From Musa acuminata AAA Group (taxonomy: Eukaryota > Streptophyta > Magnoliopsida > Zingiberales > Musaceae): a DNA stretch of 64,000 nucleotides. Positions 59,514 through 64,000 of this stretch are shown in pieces. Each line of letters begins with the position of its first letter. Positions within the stretch are counted from its first letter, which is position 1. The notes beneath the pieces are model-generated. The model searched no databases and was not told where the DNA came from. It saw nothing but the letters and a program-made list of their open reading frames with translations. Made by a program: the position numbers and the translations under genes. The stretch covers positions 496,001 to 560,000 of the forward strand of contig NC_088340.1 of NCBI RefSeq assembly GCF_036884655.1. The letters are read 5' to 3'.

Positions 59514-64000
<4,487 letters not shown>

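Overview
This is plant nuclear DNA, almost certainly from a monocot and probably from the banana family (Musaceae). The genes have typical plant intron structure, are widely spaced and sit in AT-rich DNA. That DNA is full of (AT)n microsatellites, MITE-like and hAT-like elements with hexamer arrays and GGTACC-type motifs, and old Ty3-gypsy remnants. The family-level guess rests on the look of the repeats and is inference only.

I recognise eleven genes and rebuilt exon structures for all of them by matching splice sites to family protein sequence. From left to right: the 3' half of an ABORTED MICROSPORES-type bHLH factor (-, 2261-3515); a chloroplast NicO/UreH-like nickel/cobalt transporter (-, 8564-11055); the splicing factor PRP17/CDC40 (-, 14869-19786); a zinc-sensing group-F bZIP of the bZIP19/23 type (-, 25499-26297, perhaps ending at 20932); a ROP/RAC small GTPase with seven coding exons (-, 27936-33031); a DUF630/DUF632 protein of the APSR1/NRG2 family (-, 34732-38108); a small class-B GATA factor with an LLM domain (-, 40075-40623); ribosomal protein eL19 (+, 42451-45586); ribosomal protein eL22 (-, 46729-48685); TCTP (+, 51221-58143); and the 3' part of a DAA1-like AAA+ ATPase (-, 59514 to about 62346, continuing past the right edge). 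They do not form a pathway or operon. The one functional grouping is RPL19, RPL22 and TCTP, three strongly expressed translation/growth genes in 16 kb. Both ribosomal genes carry telo-box promoter motifs, and RPL19 also carries site II motifs.

The space between and inside genes holds most of the unusual structure: a foldback element at 431-1898 that has captured a DUF3537 gene fragment; a second long foldback at 13438-14118; a PPR relic at 4620-4960; gypsy fragments at 6230-7920 and 54090-55210; two tandem hAT-like elements sharing target-site duplications at 49063-50668, each with internal CCCTAA repeats; and a 5.8-kb first intron in TCTP containing a roughly 845-bp tandem duplication and a retrotransposon remnant. 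Three introns (in ROP, the DUF630/632 gene and TCTP) appear to use GC rather than GT donors, and the PRP17 stop codon and last amino acid lie beyond a 3.1-kb intron.

I saw no CRISPR array, no tRNA or rRNA gene and no clearly new multi-gene system. The best leads are the gene-capturing foldback, the bHLH gene lacking its N-terminal domain, the clustered GC-AG introns and the nested hAT pair.
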